From contig JAENVU010000287.1 in NCBI GenBank assembly GCA_016650415.1, forward strand, positions 1-8,242: a DNA stretch of 8,242 bases, in the 5' to 3' direction. The notes beneath the pieces were generated by a model, which was not told the DNA's origin, made no database searches, and saw nothing but the letters and a program-made list of their open reading frames with translations. Of this stretch, positions 6,188 to 8,242 are shown in pieces; position 1 is the stretch's first letter; every line of letters begins with the position of its first letter. The translations under genes were made by a program, and so were the position numbers. This stretch comes from Acidimicrobiia bacterium (lineage in GTDB: Bacteria; Actinomycetota; Acidimicrobiia; IMCC26256; JAENVU01).

Positions 6188-6205
6188 GTCGGAAATTAAT
6201 CCGAC
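6188..6205. promoter_or_regulatory. Palindromic operator-like site upstream of the sulfite reductase promoter
   Basis: GTCGGA - AATTAA - TCCGAC is a perfect 6-bp dyad around an AT-only centre, standing out in GC-rich DNA. It is centred about 40 bp upstream of the -10 candidate at 6237-6242, a typical activator or repressor position, and overlaps a possible minus-strand -10 (ATTAAT). The binding protein is unknown. Confidence 0.4.
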
Positions 6206-6224
6206 CAATTTACTGGTATTTCAA
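6195..6224 (-). promoter_or_regulatory. Candidate minus-strand promoter toward the RidA-like gene
   Basis: On the minus strand TTGAAA (6219-6224) is followed after 18 nt by ATTAAT (6195-6200), the best sigma70-like pair in the intergenic region. Its transcript would cross the inverted-repeat cluster before the RidA-like gene, giving a second, long-leader promoter. The match may reflect only the local AT richness. Confidence 0.25.
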
Positions 6225-6236
6225 GATCCCAATCGG

Positions 6237-6242
6237 TAGGGT
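6237..6242 (+). promoter_or_regulatory. Candidate -10 element of the leader peptide / sulfite reductase transcript
   Basis: TAGGGT (TANNNT) ends 7 nt before GTG 6250, so the transcript would begin at the leader-peptide start codon. The -35 region is weak (TGGTAT at 17 nt), consistent with activator dependence, perhaps through the dyad at 6188-6205. Confidence 0.45.
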
Positions 6243-6249
6243 GCAAACC

Positions 6250-6348
6250 GTGATTCGAGCCCACGGCGCCCCGAGCATCGCTCAAGGCCGTACCCCTCAT
6301 GAGGTGACGGACGAGCTGTGTATGCGCGTGGGGTCGATGTGCGTCTGA
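6250..6348 (+). CDS. Probable leaderless cysteine leader peptide upstream of sulfite reductase
   Basis: A 32-codon frame starts at GTG 6250 and ends at TGA 6348. Its C-terminus reads DELCMRVGSMCV, with Cys codons TGT (6319-6321) and TGC (6340-6342), the latter next to last. The ending resembles the RV-small-C endings of putative leader peptides annotated before sulfur genes in actinobacteria; that is from memory, not a search. The GTG lies 7 nt after TAGGGT and has no Shine-Dalgarno, so leaderless translation is likely. Short leaderless Cys-codon frames have been shown in mycobacteria to act as cysteine-responsive attenuators. Here the frame ends 79 nt before a sulfite reductase that makes the sulfide for cysteine synthesis. 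A shorter start at ATG 6322 (8 residues, MRVGSMCV) is possible. The peptide probably acts in cis through ribosome position rather than as a product. Confidence 0.55.
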   Translation: MIRAHGAPSIAQGRTPHEVTDELCMRVGSMCV

Positions 6349-6366
6349 TCTGACGCCCCCCGACCC
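6331..6366 (+). promoter_or_regulatory. RNA hairpin overlapping the leader peptide's last Cys codon and stop
   Basis: An inner stem GCGTC/GACGC (6341-6345 and 6352-6356; 6-nt loop) is stacked inside GGGTCG/CGACCC (6331-6336 and 6361-6366) through a 4x4 internal loop. The inner stem begins within the TGC codon and includes the TGA in its loop, so a ribosome waiting at that Cys codon would prevent its formation. No T-run follows. Confidence 0.4.
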
Positions 6367-6380
6367 GCCTCCCTCCCACC

Positions 6381-6410
6381 GGGACCGGCGGACGCGTGCT
6401 GCCGGTGCCC
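6381..6410 (+). promoter_or_regulatory. Hairpin just before the sulfite reductase ribosome binding site
   Basis: ACCGGC (6384-6389) pairs with GCCGGT (6401-6406), extended by GGG/CCC across a one-base bulge. An alternative uses CACCGG (about 6378-6383) with CCGGTG (6402-6407). It ends 6 nt before the GAAGGA site at 6417-6422. It may be the downstream partner in attenuation or translational control, but it lacks a T-tract and does not directly cover the binding site. Confidence 0.35.
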
Positions 6411-6416
6411 TACTCC

Positions 6417-6422
6417 GAAGGA
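6417..6422 (+). promoter_or_regulatory. Ribosome binding site of sulfite reductase
   Basis: GAAGGA ends 5 nt before ATG 6428, supporting this start. It contrasts with the leaderless layout of the upstream leader peptide, as expected if the reductase is read from a leadered transcript. Confidence 0.8.
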
Positions 6423-6427
6423 CACCG

Positions 6428-8209
6428 ATGGCCATCAATCTCGAAGAACTCCGAGCCCGCCCCCTCGACCCCGAGGTCGACGACGAGATCGTCCGCTTCG
6501 CCACCGCGGTCGACGAGTACCTCGCCGGCGATCTCGACGAAGACGTGTTCCGCGTCCGTCGCCTGACCCAGGGCATCTACGGCCAACGTCAGGGCGGCAC
6601 CAACCAGATGGTGCGGGTGAAGATCCCGTACGGACGGGTCGATGCCGAACAGCTGGAGATGCTGGCGTCGATCTCGGAGACGAACTCCCGGGGCTGGGGC
6701 CATCTGACCACCCGCCAGAACGTGCAGTTCCACTTCGTCGAGCTGCGCGACACGCCCGAAGTGCTCCGGGCCATAGCGTCGGTCGGCCTCACGAGCCGTG
6801 AGGCATGCGGCGACACCGTCCGCAACGTTGCCGGGTGCCACCTCGCGGGTGCGTGCCCGTTCGAGGTGCTCGACATCTCGCCCTGGGCCGAGGCCACCTA
6901 CCAGTGGTTCCTCCGCAATCCGATCTCCCAGCGTCTGCCGCGGAAGTTCAAGATCAACTTCAGCGGTTGCGCCACCGACTGCGGTCAGGCGATGTTCAAC
7001 GACGTCGGGGTGATCGCGGTCTCCCGTCCGAACGAGGACGGCACCGTCGAACCGGGGTTCCGCATCTTCCTTGCGGGCGGACTCGGCGCCAACCCCCACC
7101 CGGCGCAGGCGCTGGAGGAGTTCACGAGCCGCGACGACCTGCTGGCCACGATCGAGGCGACGCTGCGCACCTTCGACCACTTCGGCAACCGCGACAACAA
7201 ACTGCGGGCGCGCATGAAGTGGCTCGTCGACACGATGGGCATCGACGAACTCCGCGAACGGATCTTCAAGGAGCGCAAGTTTCTCGGGGCATCCGCGACC
7301 TACCCGGGCGGAGTGCCCGAGATCGTGACCGAGACCGGAGATGCACCCGCAGGGATGGGCACCACGGTCCCGGCCGACACCGGTGCACCGATCGAGTTCT
7401 CGGGCCTCGACCCGTTCCGCCGGTGGGAGCTGGCCAACGTGGTGCGCGGACGCGCCAACGGCACCGTCAGCGCGTATGCCCATTGCAAGCTCGGCGACAT
7501 CACGACCGAACAGTTCCGTCTGCTCGCCAACATCCAACGCGACTTCGACGTCGAGATCCGGATCACCAACCGGCAGAACTTCGTCCTGCGCGGACTCACC
7601 GAGGATCAGCTCCCCGGGTTGTACGACCGCCTGGTGACCGCCGACATGCACCGGCCCGGTGCCGAGATGGCCCGTGACGTCGTGTCCTGCCCCGGGGCCG
7701 ACACCTGCAACCTGGCCGTCACCCAGTCGCGTGGGCTCGCCGCCGATATCGACCGGGCGCTCGCCGAGGCCGGACTCGCCGAGGTCGGCGGGGTGCGCGT
7801 GAACATCTCCGGCTGCACCAACTCCTGCGGCCAGCACCACATTGCCGACATCGGGTTCATGGGCTTCGAACGCCGTGCCCATGGCCGGGCAGCTCCCGGA
7901 TACCAAATGCTCCTCGGTGGCCGTGTCGGAGAGATGGAGATCCAGTTCGGCGACAAGGCCACCAAAGTGCCGGCCAAGACCGCGTCGACCGCGGTCGTTC
8001 GGGTGGTCGGTCAGTTCGCCGGTGAGCGCACTGCGGGCGAGACCTTCCGCGACTGGCTGGACCGATCGGGCGGCGCGGCGAAGGTCGGCGCATCGCTCAA
8101 AGACCTCGATGTTTTCCCGACCCCGGAGGAAAACCCCGATTTCTACGTCGACTTCGACGAGACTGGTCCGTACGTCTCCCAGGTCGGCGAGAGTGAATGC
8201 GCCACGTGA
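6428..8209 (+). CDS. Ferredoxin-type siroheme/[4Fe-4S] sulfite (or nitrite) reductase
   Basis: A 593-aa one-chain reductase of the NirA/CysI superfamily, which reduces sulfite to sulfide (or nitrite to ammonia) with six electrons, probably from ferredoxin since no flavin domain is present. The fold is two pseudo-symmetric halves, each a ferredoxin-like part followed by a siroheme/Fe-S part. TRQN at 95-98 and NRQN at 381-384 mark the halves. The C-terminal half has the expected cluster ligands C421-X5-C427 (CPGADTC) and C463-X3-C467 (GCTNSCGQHH). Unusually the N-terminal half also has C137-X5-C143 (CHLAGAC) and C181-X3-C185 (GCATDCGQ), at a constant offset of 282-286 residues. The start at ATG 6428 is supported by GAAGGA 5 nt upstream. 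The Cys-codon leader frame upstream points to sulfite rather than nitrite as substrate, but residues alone do not settle this. The next gene overlaps its stop. Confidence 0.93.
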   Translation: MAINLEELRARPLDPEVDDEIVRFATAVDEYLAGDLDEDVFRVRRLTQGIYGQRQGGTNQMVRVKIPYGRVDAEQLEMLASISETNSRGWGHLTTRQNVQFHFVELRDTPEVLRAIASVGLTSREACGDTVRNVAGCHLAGACPFEVLDISPWAEATYQWFLRNPISQRLPRKFKINFSGCATDCGQAMFNDVGVIAVSRPNEDGTVEPGFRIFLAGGLGANPHPAQALEEFTSRDDLLATIEATLRTFDHFGNRDNKLRARMKWLVDTMGIDELRERIFKERKFLGASATYPGGVPEIVTETGDAPAGMGTTVPADTGAPIEFSGLDPFRRWELANVVRGRANGTVSAYAHCKLGDITTEQFRLLANIQRDFDVEIRITNRQNFVLRGLTEDQLPGLYDRLVTADMHRPGAEMARDVVSCPGADTCNLAVTQSRGLAADIDRALAEAGLAEVGGVRVNISGCTNSCGQHHIADIGFMGFERRAHGRAAPGYQMLLGGRVGEMEIQFGDKATKVPAKTASTAVVRVVGQFAGERTAGETFRDWLDRSGGAAKVGASLKDLDVFPTPEENPDFYVDFDETGPYVSQVGESECAT

Positions 8210-8242
8210 CGACCCCCATGCCCGTTTCCAGCCCGGTCACGA
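8206..8242 (+). CDS. Start of a gene downstream of sulfite reductase (truncated by window edge)
   Basis: GTG 8206 overlaps the reductase stop in a GTGA junction and opens a frame (VTTPMPVSSPVT...) that leaves the window after 12 codons; an in-frame ATG at 8218 is the alternative start. The overlap suggests an operon with translational coupling. Too little is present for identification; in similar loci the neighbour is often another sulfate-assimilation gene such as a PAPS/APS reductase, but that is only an expectation. Confidence 0.4.
   Translation, partial: MTTPMPVSSPVT

Noticed and set aside
6121..6249. Longer version of the leader frame starting at ATG 6121
   Set aside because: It would run through the inverted repeats, the palindrome and the promoter candidate; only the part from GTG 6250 has a start signal and a leader-like ending.
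6410..7906. 498-codon minus-strand open frame opposite the sulfite reductase
   Set aside because: Antisense shadow of a well-supported enzyme; composition is that of a mirrored GC-rich frame and no motif is seen.

Overview
This is a high-GC bacterial window whose gene content and expression signals fit an actinobacterium, possibly an Acidimicrobiia-like lineage; that assignment is inference. The evidence is the proS / rimP / nusA neighbourhood (the same genes lie close together, in the same order, in mycobacteria), an ATP-dependent ligase of the LigC type, GTG starts, and several start codons placed 7-8 nt after a TANNNT hexamer with no Shine-Dalgarno sequence, which is the actinobacterial leaderless pattern.

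Layout. The left three quarters (1-5975) are read on the minus strand. From upstream to downstream they are: a RidA/YjgF-family protein, a pentapeptide-repeat protein translationally coupled to it, prolyl-tRNA synthetase (proS), an ATP-dependent DNA ligase (ligC type), a ~210-bp leader with an attenuator-like hairpin set, rimP, and nusA, which runs off the left edge. RimP (30S maturation), NusA (transcription elongation and termination) and ProRS (tRNA charging) form a gene-expression cluster; ligC has no obvious link to it.

The right part (about 5976-8242) is read on the plus strand and belongs to sulfur assimilation. A ~450-bp divergent intergenic region full of inverted repeats contains a probable leaderless 32-codon leader peptide with two Cys codons, one being the penultimate codon. 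It precedes a 593-aa siroheme / [4Fe-4S] sulfite (or nitrite) reductase. Another reading frame begins at its stop codon through a GTGA overlap and leaves the window after 12 codons.

Most interesting points: (1) both pseudo-symmetric halves of the sulfite reductase carry a complete C-X5-C...C-X3-C cysteine set, whereas classical enzymes keep it only in the C-terminal half; (2) a leaderless Cys-codon leader peptide with a hairpin overlapping its last Cys and stop codons suggests cysteine-responsive control; (3) a terminator with a mutually exclusive 7-bp pairing lies just before rimP-nusA, suggesting attenuation possibly sensed by NusA itself; (4) four starts share the same TANNNT-N7/8-start layout. 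I see no tRNA, rRNA, CRISPR array, insertion sequence or phage gene.
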